Assembly (NCBI GenBank): GCA_963781555.1
Contig: CAWAGB010000005.1
Coordinates: 62,001-126,000 of the forward strand
Source: JAICQM01 sp963781555
Lineage (GTDB): Bacteria; Chloroflexota; Limnocylindria; QHBO01
DNA: 64,000 nt
Reading direction: 5' to 3'
Position 1 is the first letter of the stretch, and each line of letters starts with the position of its first letter. Position numbers and translations under genes: made by a program. The notes beneath the pieces are model-generated. The model had not been told where the DNA came from, did no database searches, and worked only from the letters and a program-made list of their open reading frames with translations. This document shows, in pieces, positions 1 to 8,294 of the stretch.

Positions 1-207
1 CTTGGCGGCCAGCTCGAAGCTCACCCGGGTGCGGGTCGAGGCCTCGTAGAAGGCGGTGGCGACCGTCTCGCCCTCCAGGAGGTCGCGGCCGGCGCGAGCC
101 GCACGTGCCTCGCGCATCTCCACCGCCAGGTCCAGGATCCGCTCAGCTTCGCCGCGGGACATCCCCGCCACGTCGAGCAGATGACGCATCGGGGCGGCGG
201 CGATCAC
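1..207 (-). CDS. pyrB: aspartate carbamoyltransferase, N-terminal part
   Basis: Partial gene cut by the window edge; only the first 60-70 residues are present. It would condense carbamoyl phosphate and aspartate in pyrimidine synthesis. The visible part reads MRHLLDVAGMSRGEAERILD and reaches STRTRVSFELAAK, the carbamoyl-phosphate-binding signature of the transcarbamoylase family. GTG at 207 overlaps the pyrR stop (GTGA) and is a translationally coupled start; ATG at 189 is an in-frame alternative that gives the usual N-terminus. Position directly after pyrR on the same strand is the classic pyr operon order, which supports ATCase over ornithine carbamoyltransferase. Confidence 0.9.
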   Translation of the reverse strand, partial: MIAAAPMRHLLDVAGMSRGEAERILDLAVEMREARAARAGRDLLEGETVATAFYEASTRTRVSFELAAK

Positions 208-755
208 GCGTCGTCGGGACGTGCGATGACGACCTCGTCGTCAGCGGTTCCGGTATCGGTCTCCGACAGGCGGACGTGGACGATCTCGTCGCGGCTGGTG
301 GGCAGGTTCTTGCCGACGTGATCCGGCCGGATGGGAAGCTCGCGGTGTCCGCGGTCGACCAGGACCGCCAGGCGAACGGCCATCGGTCGACCCTGGTCGG
401 TGATGGCGTCCAGCGCGGCGCGCACGGTGCGCCCGGTGAAGAGGACGTCGTCCACCAGCACCACCGTGCGGTTGCCGACCTCCGGCAGGGCTTCGGAGCG
501 TTTGACGATGGGCGCGTGGGCGATCTTGGTGAGATCGTCGCGGTAGAACGTGATGTCGAGCGAGCCGACCGGGACCGATGCCCCCTCGTGCGCCTCGATC
601 AGCTCGGCCAGCCGCCGCGCCAGCGGAACGCCGCGGCTGCGAATGCCAACCAGGACGAGCGCTTCGGTGCCGCCGTTGCGCTCCACGATCTCGTGCGCGA
701 TGCGGGTCAGGGCTCGACGGACGCCGTCGGCGTCCAGGATGCGTCGTTCGGACAA
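204..755 (-). CDS. pyrR: PyrR, pyrimidine operon regulator / uracil phosphoribosyltransferase
   Basis: 183 residues, the usual length for PyrR. The PRPP-binding loop VVLVDDVLFTGRT lies at about residues 98-110, and the type I phosphoribosyltransferase fold runs through the protein. PyrR binds pyr mRNA when UMP/UTP is high and has weak UPRTase activity. The start is TTG at 755-753, chosen because AAGGAG lies 5 bases upstream (761-766) and the sequence then matches the family N-terminus. It overlaps pyrB by 4 bases (GTGA). A PyrR-loop consensus lies immediately before the ribosome site, so the gene is probably autoregulated at translation. Confidence 0.95.
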   Translation of the reverse strand: MSERRILDADGVRRALTRIAHEIVERNGGTEALVLVGIRSRGVPLARRLAELIEAHEGASVPVGSLDITFYRDDLTKIAHAPIVKRSEALPEVGNRTVVLVDDVLFTGRTVRAALDAITDQGRPMAVRLAVLVDRGHRELPIRPDHVGKNLPTSRDEIVHVRLSETDTGTADDEVVIARPDDA

Positions 756-766
756 ATCGGCTCCTT

Positions 767-785
767 GGCGGCCTCACCGGACCGC
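767..785 (-). promoter_or_regulatory. PyrR-binding RNA loop overlapping the pyrR ribosome-site region
   Basis: On the minus strand the leader reads GCGGTCCGGTGAGGCCGC, a GCGG/CCGC stem closing TCCGGTGAGG. This matches the PyrR anti-antiterminator consensus ARUCCNGNGAGGYU at nearly every position. It ends one or two bases before AAGGAG, so bound PyrR would cover the ribosome site. There is no room for a terminator/antiterminator pair, so control is inferred to be translational, as proposed for mycobacteria. Confidence 0.75.
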
Positions 786-803
786 GTTAAAGGTGGTGCG
801 CCG

Positions 804-809
804 AGTATA
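804..809 (-). promoter_or_regulatory. -10 box of the pyrR-pyrB promoter
   Basis: TATACT on the minus strand, placing transcription start near 795-798 and giving a leader of about 40 bases that contains only the PyrR loop and the ribosome site. No clear -35 box is seen. Confidence 0.5.
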
Positions 810-980
810 CCGATGCGTCGCGGTGGCCAGCCGCGTTGCCGTGCCCGCAACGTGCGGAACCCGGGGTCCCGCTCCCCGGCCGGTTGTTTCGCAGCCTGTG
901 CAACCTCGGGAGCGGAACTGCTGGATGTCCACCACTCCGGCGCCGGACATTGCCTGGGCGACAACACCGCTATTGCGGGG

Positions 981-2588
981 CTACGGGGCGGCGTAGATGC
1001 CCGGCCCCACCCACACGTCGGCTGGCCCCAGGATCTGGGTCTCGTCCGGACGCTCGTCGTAGTAGCGGGTCACCAGCACGAGCTCGGCCACCGGCTGGGC
1101 CAGGTCGCCGGGCATCGGGTAGCTGGCAGTGATCGCCAGGTGCCGGCCGTCGGGGGCGAGGGCCACATTACGCAAGGTGGCGCCGGCCGGAACGTCCGCG
1201 TCGTCGAGCCGCTGGGACTGCGAGAGCCGCCCGTCATCTCGCGAGAGGTGGCCGAAGTACACGGTCCGCGGATCGCCCTCGCTTTCCACGTAGCCGAGTC
1301 CCCAGACCGCATACGCGTCCGAGTCGGAGGCCCACGCCACGTTCGCGGCGGCAAGCGGCCCAGGCGCATTCACGAACAGCGGGACGACCTCGGAGCCGTC
1401 TCCCTCCAGGCTGCGCGCCGGCGCCAGGTTGAGGACGCCGCCGTTGCTGAAGCCCCAGCCGCCACCGGTGCGACCCATCGCGCCGCGCCAGAAGATGACC
1501 GTCTCGCCGTTGGGGCTGAAGAGGGGCAGGAAGGCGTCCGCCGGATCGCCGGAGGGCGCGAGATCCCCGTCGCTGGCCGGGAGGCCCGCCGACAGATCGA
1601 ACGGAAGGGAAACGGGGTTGGCGCCAGCCTGGCTCATCCACAGCGTCGCGTCGCCCTGCCAGCTCGCGGCATACGACGCACCGGTGGACGTGAGGCGCAC
1701 GGCGTTGCCGGTAGCCGGCTCGAAGGCGGTGACGTCGGCGGTGCCGGAGTCGAAGTCGACCAGGGTGGCAGCCAGGATGCGACCGTCAGGCGACCACAGC
1801 AGGCGGCCGGAGAACGGGTCTGCACGTGACTCGCCGATGAAGATGACCTGGTTGCCGCCACGCAGCTGGACGGCGTAGATGACCTCCGAGCCCTTGCCGT
1901 CCTGGAACAGCCGCAGCGCCAGCCAGGTGCCGTCGGGCGAGAGCTGGGCATCGAGCGGCATGTCACCGACGACCTCCTCGCCGGGGAGCGTGCGCACCAC
2001 CTCCCCGGTCGCCTGGTCGACGATCTTTATCGTGCTGCCCTGGCTGATGTCCCCTGGCACGTCGAAGGCGTACTCGATCCGGTAGTCGGGCGGTGCCGGC
2101 GCGAGCGACGGCTCTGGGGATGCGGACACCGGGCCGGTGGGCACAGGGCTGAGCGTGGCGACCGGGCTCCCCGAGACGGACGGACTGGCCGTCACGGCCC
2201 CGGTCGATGGCAGCGGCGTGGAGCTGCCGACCGGCGGGCCGTCGTCCGGCAGGCCGATGATCACGGCCATCACCAGCGCGGCCGCGGCCAGCGCGCCGGC
2301 CGAGGCGATGCCAACGGACGGACGGCGCCACCACGGAACCGGCGCAAAGCGGCCGCGCTCGATGCCGGTCCGCACCCTGGCTCCCAGGTCGCGGGGAGCG
2401 GCGACGTGACGAATGCCGGAAAGGACCCGCCGGGAGTCGGCCCACGCGGCCGCGGTGGCGGTGCATCGGTCGCAGGCTGCGAGGTGGGTGGCGAGGTCGG
2501 CGGCCTCGCCATCGGTCAGGTCGCCGGTCAGCGAGGCGCTGATGAGCTCCTCGGCGGCGTCATGGGACAGGCGTCGCGGTCCGGTCAT
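981..2588 (-). CDS. membrane anti-sigma factor with exported TolB-like domain
   Basis: 535 residues. The N-terminal cytoplasmic part has an anti-sigma zinc motif (H35, C39, C42 in HLAACDRC). A membrane helix lies at about 91-113, followed by a Pro/Ser/Thr-rich linker and an outer region of about 370 residues with PD40/TolB-like blades (LSPDGTWLAL, LWSPDGRILA, LFSPNGETVIF, LAPDGRHLAI). The start ATG overlaps the sigma-factor stop (ATGA), so the two are co-translated. It probably holds the upstream ECF sigma factor inactive and senses something outside the membrane through the propeller; the signal is unknown. A longer in-frame reading upstream lies inside the sigma gene and was rejected. Confidence 0.8.
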   Translation of the reverse strand: MTGPRRLSHDAAEELISASLTGDLTDGEAADLATHLAACDRCTATAAAWADSRRVLSGIRHVAAPRDLGARVRTGIERGRFAPVPWWRRPSVGIASAGALAAAALVMAVIIGLPDDGPPVGSSTPLPSTGAVTASPSVSGSPVATLSPVPTGPVSASPEPSLAPAPPDYRIEYAFDVPGDISQGSTIKIVDQATGEVVRTLPGEEVVGDMPLDAQLSPDGTWLALRLFQDGKGSEVIYAVQLRGGNQVIFIGESRADPFSGRLLWSPDGRILAATLVDFDSGTADVTAFEPATGNAVRLTSTGASYAASWQGDATLWMSQAGANPVSLPFDLSAGLPASDGDLAPSGDPADAFLPLFSPNGETVIFWRGAMGRTGGGWGFSNGGVLNLAPARSLEGDGSEVVPLFVNAPGPLAAANVAWASDSDAYAVWGLGYVESEGDPRTVYFGHLSRDDGRLSQSQRLDDADVPAGATLRNVALAPDGRHLAITASYPMPGDLAQPVAELVLVTRYYDERPDETQILGPADVWVGPGIYAAP

Positions 2589-3157
2589 CGGGTCATCCCT
2601 TCTGCGGCCAGGGCCTCGCGCATCTCGCCGCGCGCTCGGCAGAGGAGCGTTCGCACCGCGCCGTAGCTCATCTCCATCACCTCGCCGATCTGCTGGGCGC
2701 TCATGTCCTCCACGTCGCTCAGCAGCAGGCACTGGCGATGGTTGGGCCGCAGCCGCAGCAGCGCACGCTGGATCCGCTCGTCGACCATGCCGCCGAGCAC
2801 CTGTGCCTCGGGGCCCGGCCGGCCATCGGGGCGGTCGTGGTGCCGCGACTCGTCGCCCATCGGCACGGTGAACTTGCGCCGGCGCATGTCGTCGATGGCG
2901 GTGTTGGTCGCGATGCGGTAGATCCACGCCTTGGCCGATGCGTCATCGGTCAGCCCGTCGAGCTTGCGGTAGGCCTTGATGAAGGTGTCCTGGCTGATGT
3001 CTGCGGCGCGGTCGGGGTCGCCGACCATCCGCAGCGCGTAGTTGTAGATGGGGGTCGCGTACTCCTCGAAGAGGCGAGCGAACGTCGCCTCGCGATCGCC
3101 GGCCGTGTCGCGGGCGCTCACCGGTGGGATGTCCACCAGGCGGCGCGTCCAGGCCAT
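2585..3157 (-). CDS. ECF-family RNA polymerase sigma factor
   Basis: 190 residues. Sigma region 2 is seen at about residues 25-95 (ARLFEEYATPIYNYALRMVG, then DISQDTFIKAYRKL, and AWIYRIATNTAIDDMRRRK). Region 4 is seen at about 130-180 (RLRPNHRQCLLLSDVEDMS then IGEVMEMSYGAVRTLLCRAR). It directs RNA polymerase to a small regulon. ATG 3157 is used here; GTG 3163, two codons earlier, is equally possible because GGAGGA ends at 3168. It is the first gene of a two-gene unit with the anti-sigma factor. A possible self-recognised promoter lies at 3207-3232. Confidence 0.9.
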   Translation of the reverse strand: MAWTRRLVDIPPVSARDTAGDREATFARLFEEYATPIYNYALRMVGDPDRAADISQDTFIKAYRKLDGLTDDASAKAWIYRIATNTAIDDMRRRKFTVPMGDESRHHDRPDGRPGPEAQVLGGMVDERIQRALLRLRPNHRQCLLLSDVEDMSAQQIGEVMEMSYGAVRTLLCRARGEMREALAAEGMTR

Positions 3158-3206
3158 GAGCACGTTGTCCTCCGAATGGGTCGAACCTCCCCCAGGTGCT
3201 CGTTGC

Positions 3207-3232
3207 GACGGATGGACCGATGCATCTGTTAC
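3207..3232 (-). promoter_or_regulatory. possible ECF-type promoter before the sigma gene
   Basis: Minus strand reads GTAAC, 17 bases, then CGTC, resembling the AAC / CGT layout of many ECF promoters. It lies about 45 bases before the sigma-factor start. No second copy of the pattern was found to test it, so this is tentative. Confidence 0.3.
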
Positions 3233-3236
3233 GCGG

Positions 3237-4220
3237 CTACGGCCGCAGCGCGCCGCGCAGGATCTCCGCCGCGTATTCGGGAGCGGCCGGATTGACCGCC
3301 AGCGCGGTCGCCCGCTCCAGGCCCGCGATGACCCGTAGTCGCGGGTGGACCTCCCAGTGCCAGTGGAACGTGCCGTCGTGGCGCTCACCCACCGGGGAGG
3401 TGTGCAGGAACAGGTTGTACGGCGGATCCCCCAGCGCGTCGAGCGCGTGCAGGGTCCGCTGCAGGGTGGCGGCGGCACCGGCCAGCGAGTCGTCGTCGAG
3501 GGTCGTGAAGTCGGCGGCGTGGCGGCGCGGGACGATCATCAGCTCGAAGGCGCTGCGGCTCGCCGCCGGGGCGAAGACGATGGCGTGCTCGTCGGGCAGC
3601 ACGAGGCGCTCGCCGTCCTCCTCCTCCGCCTTCGCCAGGCCGCACCACACGCAGCCGCGCTGCTTGATGAAGTGGCGCGCCCCGCCACCGATCTCCTCCG
3701 CCAGCCAGTGCGGGACCTGCGGGATGGCGTACAGCTCCAGGTTGAGGTGCTGGCTGCGCGAGCCGGCCTGGCGGCCGTAGCTCTGCACGACCTGGATGGT
3801 GAGCGGCTCCGGCTGCCCGTCGTCACCGGCGGGACGCGGCTGCGAGCCGAGCTCGCGCATGGTGTCGCGCAGGGTGCGCAGCATGGACACCGCCAGCTGC
3901 GGGCTCGCGTCGGCGAGCCGCTCGTGATGGCCGCGCGGCGCGACCAGGATCTCCCACGAGCCGCGCGACGCCTCCACCTCGGAGAGCGACATCTGCGCGG
4001 CGCTCTCCTTGCTCGAGTCGATGCGGTGGAACGCGTTGCCGCGCAGGGTCACGCGGCGGACGGCCGTCTCCGTCTCGTCAACCGGCGCGTCGTCGCAATG
4101 GCGGCAGTGCGTCCCCTCGACCGGCTGCGCTCCGACGGCGAACGAGCTGTGCTCGAAATTACGGTCGGTGACGACGGCCGACCACCAGCCGGTGACCGGG
4201 TCGCGACGCAGCTCGAACAC
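3237..4220 (-). CDS. GalT-like HIT-superfamily protein with altered nucleophile motif
   Basis: 327 residues, resembling galactose-1-phosphate uridylyltransferase. It has two cysteine pairs (C39/C42 in HCRHC; C190/C193 in CVWC) that could bind zinc, and a C-terminal FHWHWEVHPRL at about 285-295. In active GalT the family motif is HPHxQ, whose second His is uridylylated. Here the aligned segment GRQAGSRSQHLNLELYAIP has Asn and Leu at those places, so the usual nucleophile appears lost. It may be a divergent nucleotidyltransferase or an inactive partner of the next gene. Start is GTG 4220 with TACGAT six bases upstream. Direct neighbours are the sigma gene and another HIT-like gene. Confidence 0.7.
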   Translation of the reverse strand: MFELRRDPVTGWWSAVVTDRNFEHSSFAVGAQPVEGTHCRHCDDAPVDETETAVRRVTLRGNAFHRIDSSKESAAQMSLSEVEASRGSWEILVAPRGHHERLADASPQLAVSMLRTLRDTMRELGSQPRPAGDDGQPEPLTIQVVQSYGRQAGSRSQHLNLELYAIPQVPHWLAEEIGGGARHFIKQRGCVWCGLAKAEEEDGERLVLPDEHAIVFAPAASRSAFELMIVPRRHAADFTTLDDDSLAGAAATLQRTLHALDALGDPPYNLFLHTSPVGERHDGTFHWHWEVHPRLRVIAGLERATALAVNPAAPEYAAEILRGALRP

Positions 4221-4226
4221 GCCCGG

Positions 4227-4232
4227 ATCGTA
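4227..4232 (-). promoter_or_regulatory. -10 box for leaderless GalT-like gene
   Basis: TACGAT on the minus strand, six bases before GTG 4220 and with no Shine-Dalgarno. This spacing would put the transcript start at or next to the start codon. Confidence 0.4.
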
Positions 4233-5423
4233 CTACGCGATGGGCGGGGACCCCATGCGTGCACTCCGTAACGCGGCGATCACCTCGAACGGATCGGACC
4301 CCACGATCGGGGTGGCGAAGAGCTCCATGGCGCCGATGTCCGATGGCCGCACGAAGGGCGCCCCGCGGTCGAGGATGCGGACGAGCGGCCGCAGCTCGGG
4401 CCAGCCCGTGTCGAGCGGGGCGCGCCACAGCGCGAGGTTGAAGGCTCGCACCCCCAGCGCGTCGCGGTACGCGGCAACGACGCGCCCCACGGCGGCGCGG
4501 AACGCGGTGCTGGCATCGTCGACCGCGGGGTCGGCCACCAGCCATAGCTCGCGCTCCTTTACCGGGGTGAGCGACGCGATGAGCGTCGCACCGGGCAGGT
4601 CGAGCGCGAGCCCCAGGTCGCGGTGCACCTCCAGCAGGTCGTCGAGATAGTGGTGACCGGTTGTGGAGGCATACGCCGCCGCGTCGCGCCGCCAGCGCTC
4701 CAGCCGCGCGTGATGACGGCCGTGGCCGAGCAGGGTCTGGGCGTGGCCATGGATGATCGAGCCGCCCGCGCGCCACAGGCAGTTCCACAGGAACAGGTAC
4801 CGATCCGCGGCGGGATCGGTGGCACGCGCCGCATCCGCCCAGCGGCGGCCGAGTGCCAGGAGATCCGCCACGTCCTCGACATCGAACGCAAGCGGGTCGT
4901 GCTCGTCGAAGACGAGGATGCCGTGCTCCGCGTCGTAGGCAGCCGCATTTGCGCCGCTCAGCGCGACGTGGCCACGGACGCGGCCCCAGGCAGCGGCAGG
5001 GGTGCCGTGGAGCGGGTCGCAGAACGGGTCGTCGCGGGTCGCGTCGATCTCGGTGGCCAGCCGAGCGTCGTCAGGGGTGCGGCCGTCACCGTCGACCGGG
5101 CGCAGGGCCCGCAGCGGGGCGAAGACCGTGCCCTCCAGCATGACCCGGTCGATGATCCGCACCACCGTCTGCTCGCGTACCGCTGCGACGGAGCCGAAGT
5201 GCTCGATCAGCCACGCCTCCATCTCGGGCGGTGGATCGGTCCGTGCCGTGTCGACGTGCAGCTCGTAGAGGCGATCGAAACGCGCACCTGCCGCACTCGG
5301 GAGGCGCGCGACGAGCTCCGGCAGCCGCGCGATCGCCGGCGACGTCGCCGGCGCATCGGTCAGGTGGTCCGGGCCTGCGATGGGAGGCCGTCCCAGCTCT
5401 TGGGGCGCTCCTGCGCCAGCCAC
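4233..5423 (-). CDS. HIT-superfamily nucleotidyl hydrolase/transferase
   Basis: Up to 396 residues. The only strong signature is SIIHGHAQ at about 223-229, giving the His-x-His-x-Gln core of the HIT/GalT superfamily. Residues before it (LWNCLWRAGG) form the usual preceding strand. It could be a GalT-like or ADP-glucose-phosphorylase-like enzyme; the substrate is not evident. It lies 12 bases upstream of the GalT-like gene lacking this motif, so the pair may work together. The start is uncertain: GTG 5423 overlaps the upstream acetyltransferase by 64 bases, and a CTG at the end of that gene is an alternative that loses only non-conserved residues. Confidence 0.6.
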   Translation of the reverse strand: MAGAGAPQELGRPPIAGPDHLTDAPATSPAIARLPELVARLPSAAGARFDRLYELHVDTARTDPPPEMEAWLIEHFGSVAAVREQTVVRIIDRVMLEGTVFAPLRALRPVDGDGRTPDDARLATEIDATRDDPFCDPLHGTPAAAWGRVRGHVALSGANAAAYDAEHGILVFDEHDPLAFDVEDVADLLALGRRWADAARATDPAADRYLFLWNCLWRAGGSIIHGHAQTLLGHGRHHARLERWRRDAAAYASTTGHHYLDDLLEVHRDLGLALDLPGATLIASLTPVKERELWLVADPAVDDASTAFRAAVGRVVAAYRDALGVRAFNLALWRAPLDTGWPELRPLVRILDRGAPFVRPSDIGAMELFATPIVGSDPFEVIAALRSARMGSPPIA

Positions 5424-6007
5424 TCGTCGCGGAGGAGGCTCATCACCTCCACATCCCAGAACTCGCCCTCGGCGAACAGCGCGTGGCGCTGGGTGCCCTC
5501 GTGAACGAAGCCCGCCTTCTGGTAGCTGCGCTGTGCTCGCTTGTTGGGGGCATAGACCTGCAGCTGGATACGCTCCAGGCGCAGGGCGCCGAAGCCGAAG
5601 TCGCAGATCGCGTGCAGGGCCTCCGTCCCGTAGCCCCGGTTCCAGTACGCCTTCTCACCGATGGAGATGCCGAACTCGGCGTTGCCCTCCATGCCGCTGA
5701 TGCCGTGCAGCCCGGCCGTACCGATGGGCGTGCCGTCCTCGAGAAGGCAGATGACGAAGTGGTAGTCGCGCTTCCCCTGGGAGCCCAACATCTGCTCGAA
5801 CCAGCGCTCCTCGGCCGCCAGCGAGAACGGTGCGCGCAATGCGAGGTAGCGGGAGACCTCGGCATCCGCGAACCAGCGGGTGAAGCGCTCCAGGTCGTCG
5901 CGCTCCGCGGGGCGGAGGTACACCCGCGCCGCCCGCAGGATGGGCACGGGGCGGGCGGGAGCGTCGCCGCCGGCGATCGGTATCGGTCCTGCGGTAGGCT
6001 CGCTCAT
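5360..6007 (-). CDS. RimJ/RimL-type GNAT N-acetyltransferase
   Basis: 215 residues. It carries the acetyl-CoA fold with YLRPAERDDLERFTRWFAD near the N-terminus, GTAGLHGISGMEGNAEFGI in the middle, and the pyrophosphate-binding segment AYWNRGYGTEALHAICDFGF, followed by VYAPNKRAQRSYQKAGFVHE. Such enzymes acetylate ribosomal protein N-termini, amino acids or antibiotics; the substrate cannot be told. ATG 6007 has TATGCT nine bases upstream and no Shine-Dalgarno. It is divergent from the OsmC-like gene, sharing a 34-base spacer with overlapping AT-rich -10 boxes. Confidence 0.85.
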   Translation of the reverse strand: MSEPTAGPIPIAGGDAPARPVPILRAARVYLRPAERDDLERFTRWFADAEVSRYLALRAPFSLAAEERWFEQMLGSQGKRDYHFVICLLEDGTPIGTAGLHGISGMEGNAEFGISIGEKAYWNRGYGTEALHAICDFGFGALRLERIQLQVYAPNKRAQRSYQKAGFVHEGTQRHALFAEGEFWDVEVMSLLRDEWLAQERPKSWDGLPSQARTT

Positions 6008-6041
6008 CTGATCTGAAGCATATACAAGGAGCGCTGAGCGC

Positions 6042-6497
6042 ATGGCTGCAACCCGGACTGCCACGGTCACCTGGAACGGCACCCTGGCCCAGGGCGAGGG
6101 CACCGTCTCCGCCGGCTCGAGCGAGCTCTTCACCGACCTTCCCGTCTCGTGGAGCTCGCGCACCGAGGGGGTCGATGGCCGCACCTCGCCGGAGGAACTG
6201 CTCGCCGCGGCCCATGCCGCCTGCTACGCGATGGCGCTCTCCGGCGCGCTGGGGCGTGCCGGCTCCCCGCCCGACCACCTGCACGTCGGCGCGACGGTCA
6301 CCTTCGACAAGGTCGGCGACGGCTGGAGCGTCACCGCGTCGCAGCTGGACGTGGTGGGCGTCGTGCCGGGGATGGATTCGGCGACGTTTGACCAGATCGC
6401 CGAGGCGACCAAGGACGGCTGCCCCATTTCGCGGGCCATGGCCGGGAACGTCGAGCTCAGCGTGGCCGCGACCCTCGAGGAGGATCACGACCACTAG
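6042..6497 (+). CDS. OsmC-family hydroperoxide-resistance protein
   Basis: 151 residues, typical for OsmC/Ohr thiol peroxidases that reduce organic hydroperoxides. Both expected cysteines are present: C61 in AAHAACYAMAL and C127 in KDGCPISRAM. The N-terminus (TATVTWNGTLAQGEGTVS) matches the OsmC subgroup rather than Ohr. AAGGAG lies 11 bases before ATG 6042, and TATACA just upstream serves as a -10 box. It converges on pckA with only five bases between the stops. Confidence 0.9.
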   Translation: MAATRTATVTWNGTLAQGEGTVSAGSSELFTDLPVSWSSRTEGVDGRTSPEELLAAAHAACYAMALSGALGRAGSPPDHLHVGATVTFDKVGDGWSVTASQLDVVGVVPGMDSATFDQIAEATKDGCPISRAMAGNVELSVAATLEEDHDH

Positions 6498-6502
6498 GTC
6501 CG

Positions 6503-8207
6503 TCAGCTGACGGCGGCGGCGATCTGCGGCTTGAGGCCGGGGAAGGTGCCGAGGAATTCGATCCGCTCGCGCTTGAGGCGCTCCACGATCGCCGCGTAGT
6601 CGTCCAGGCGGCCGAGGCGCTCGTAGAGGCGCCTGGGCTGGAGCATCTCGACGTCGTCGATGCCCGGCACCGCGGTGGCGATCTCGTAGCCGAAGTCGGG
6701 GTCACGCTCCCACTCGATCGTCCCTCGGCGATGCCCTTCACGATCGCCGAGGAGTGCGGGATCTTCACCTTCTTCGAGCTCGGTCGTCGCCGTCGCCGCC
6801 GCCGACGCGGCCGGTGTTGAGCAGGTAGACGTCGAAGTCGCGTCGAGCGTCCATCAGCTCGAGCAAGCGGTTGCCCTGCTCCGTCGTCGCGCAGCGGGAA
6901 GAACGGGTTGGTGCCCGGCACGCGCAGGAACTTGCCCTCCTCGGCCGCGCCGCCGGCGCGAGGTGCCCTGCGTCTCGCCGAGCATGAAGTACGCGGCGGC
7001 CTGCTCGCGGGTCAGCCGCGCGACGCCCGGGATGATGTTCTCGTTGCGGTTGAGGATCAGCAGGAAGTCGCGCCGGCCCGAGCTCGCGCGGGTCGCGCCA
7101 GATGCCGAGCGAGCTCGAACGGGAAGGTCGCGCGGCCGTTCTTGGTGTAGGTCGTGTCGAAGAAGTCGACCTTGCCGTCCGCATCGGCCTGTGAGACGTT
7201 CTCGAGGTAGGCATCCGGCTTGACGACCGCGCCGTGGATCGGCGGCTCGTACTCCGGGTCGAGGCCGAAGGTCTTGGCGAAGCAGCCGTTCTCGGTGCCG
7301 TAACGTGGCCGCCCGGGCATCAGCGCGACGAAGTCGTCCTGCACCGGCTGCGAGCCGTTCTGCGTGGTGAAGGTGGTGGTGGTCTTGCCGGTGCCGGACA
7401 GGCCGACGATCAGAACCGTCTTGCTCCCCGCTGGCGGTGGGGATGACCTTGCAGCCGGCGTGCAGGGCGAGGCCGCCCTGGCCGTAGACGAGGTCGTTCC
7501 ACATCCGCAGGCCGCCCTTCTTCGACTCACCGAAGTAGTCGGAGTTGAAGACGCGGGTGATGCCGTGCTCCAGGTCGACGGCGATCAGCCGGTCGTCGGG
7601 GTAGCCGGGCATCGGCAGGTTCGGCGTGTAGATGACCGTCAGCTCCGGCTGCCATGCCTCGCCCGGGTGTCGGAGTCATCGGGCGCGAAGTAGAGCTGCT
7701 GCTGCATGCCGGCGATGTTCGCGTTGGCCTCCTCGATGTAGAGGCGCGCGCGGGACCGATGCTCCGGGTCGTTGCCGATGTAGCCGTCGACGACCACCAT
7801 CTCCTGCTCGGCGATGTACGCGTCCTGGAGCGCGGCGACGCGCTCGTACTCGGCGCGGTCGATGACCTTCTTGTCGGTCATCGACGGGTCGTCGGTGACG
7901 ATGTAGGTCGAGCCGGCAGAGCGGCTCACCGCCCGCGTCTGGACGTTGTAGTTGCCGAAGCTCGTGCGCCGCGCGTTCGGCATGCGGCTGGTGAGCTCCT
8001 GGAGGTCGGCGGGTGACGGGTTGTAGCGGATCGACTTCGCGGTCGGGAGAGGCGTGCCGTTCGGTCCCAGCGGGACGGAGGCCGTCGCCGGGTCGGCGAG
8101 CATGCTCATCGCTTCGTTGATCTCCTTGTGGCGCTCGCGAGCTCTCGCGATCTGCGGCTCGGGCGGGGTGGCGCGCTCATGCGCGCAACGGATGATCGGG
8201 TGGCCAT
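6503..8207 (-). pseudogene. pckA: ATP-type phosphoenolpyruvate carboxykinase, at least eight frame breaks
   Basis: Converts oxaloacetate and ATP to PEP and CO2 in gluconeogenesis. All family segments are present but spread over three frames: SFGNYNVQTRAV, IYTPNLPMPGYPDDRLIAVD, the P-loop GLSGTGKTTTTF, FFDTTYTKNGRATFPFEL, LNRNENIIPGVARLTREQ, GTNPFFPLRDD, VYLLNTGRVGGGDGDD, KVKIPHSSAIVKGIAEG and the tail GTFPGLKPQIAAAVS. Frame changes fall near 7662-7667, 7426, 7106-7113, 7071-7080, 6951-6961, 6880-6884, 6775-6783 and 6719-6726; at least the first two lie in G/C runs. The protein sequence between breaks is well conserved, so assembly errors are likelier than decay. The start is uncertain (ATG 8207 or 8180, possibly another break between them). 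Confidence 0.85.
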
Positions 8208-8213
8208 CGTACC

Positions 8214-8245
8214 TGAAACCTTTTCGCGCCGGCCTGCCTCGATAC
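8214..8245 (+). promoter_or_regulatory. ECF-type promoter before the acidic secreted protein
   Basis: TGAAACCTTTT at 8214-8224 is a textbook -35 of ECF sigma factors, followed about 16-20 bases later by CTCGATAC as a possible -10. It lies 50 bases before ATG 8295 and so would drive the three-gene unit that itself encodes an ECF factor, suggesting autoregulation. The spacing to the -10 is longer than ideal. Confidence 0.45.
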
Positions 8246-8294
8246 CGGTGAAGGGGGCATCTGACCACCCCCACACCCAGAGGATTCGACACCC

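Noticed and set aside
105..1829. 574-codon plus-strand frame over pyrR and the anti-sigma gene
   Set aside because: High-GC shadow of two recognisable minus-strand genes.
981..2927. 648-residue form of the anti-sigma factor
   Set aside because: The first 113 codons lie inside the sigma gene in another frame and are low-complexity; ATG 2588 with the ATGA overlap is the natural start.
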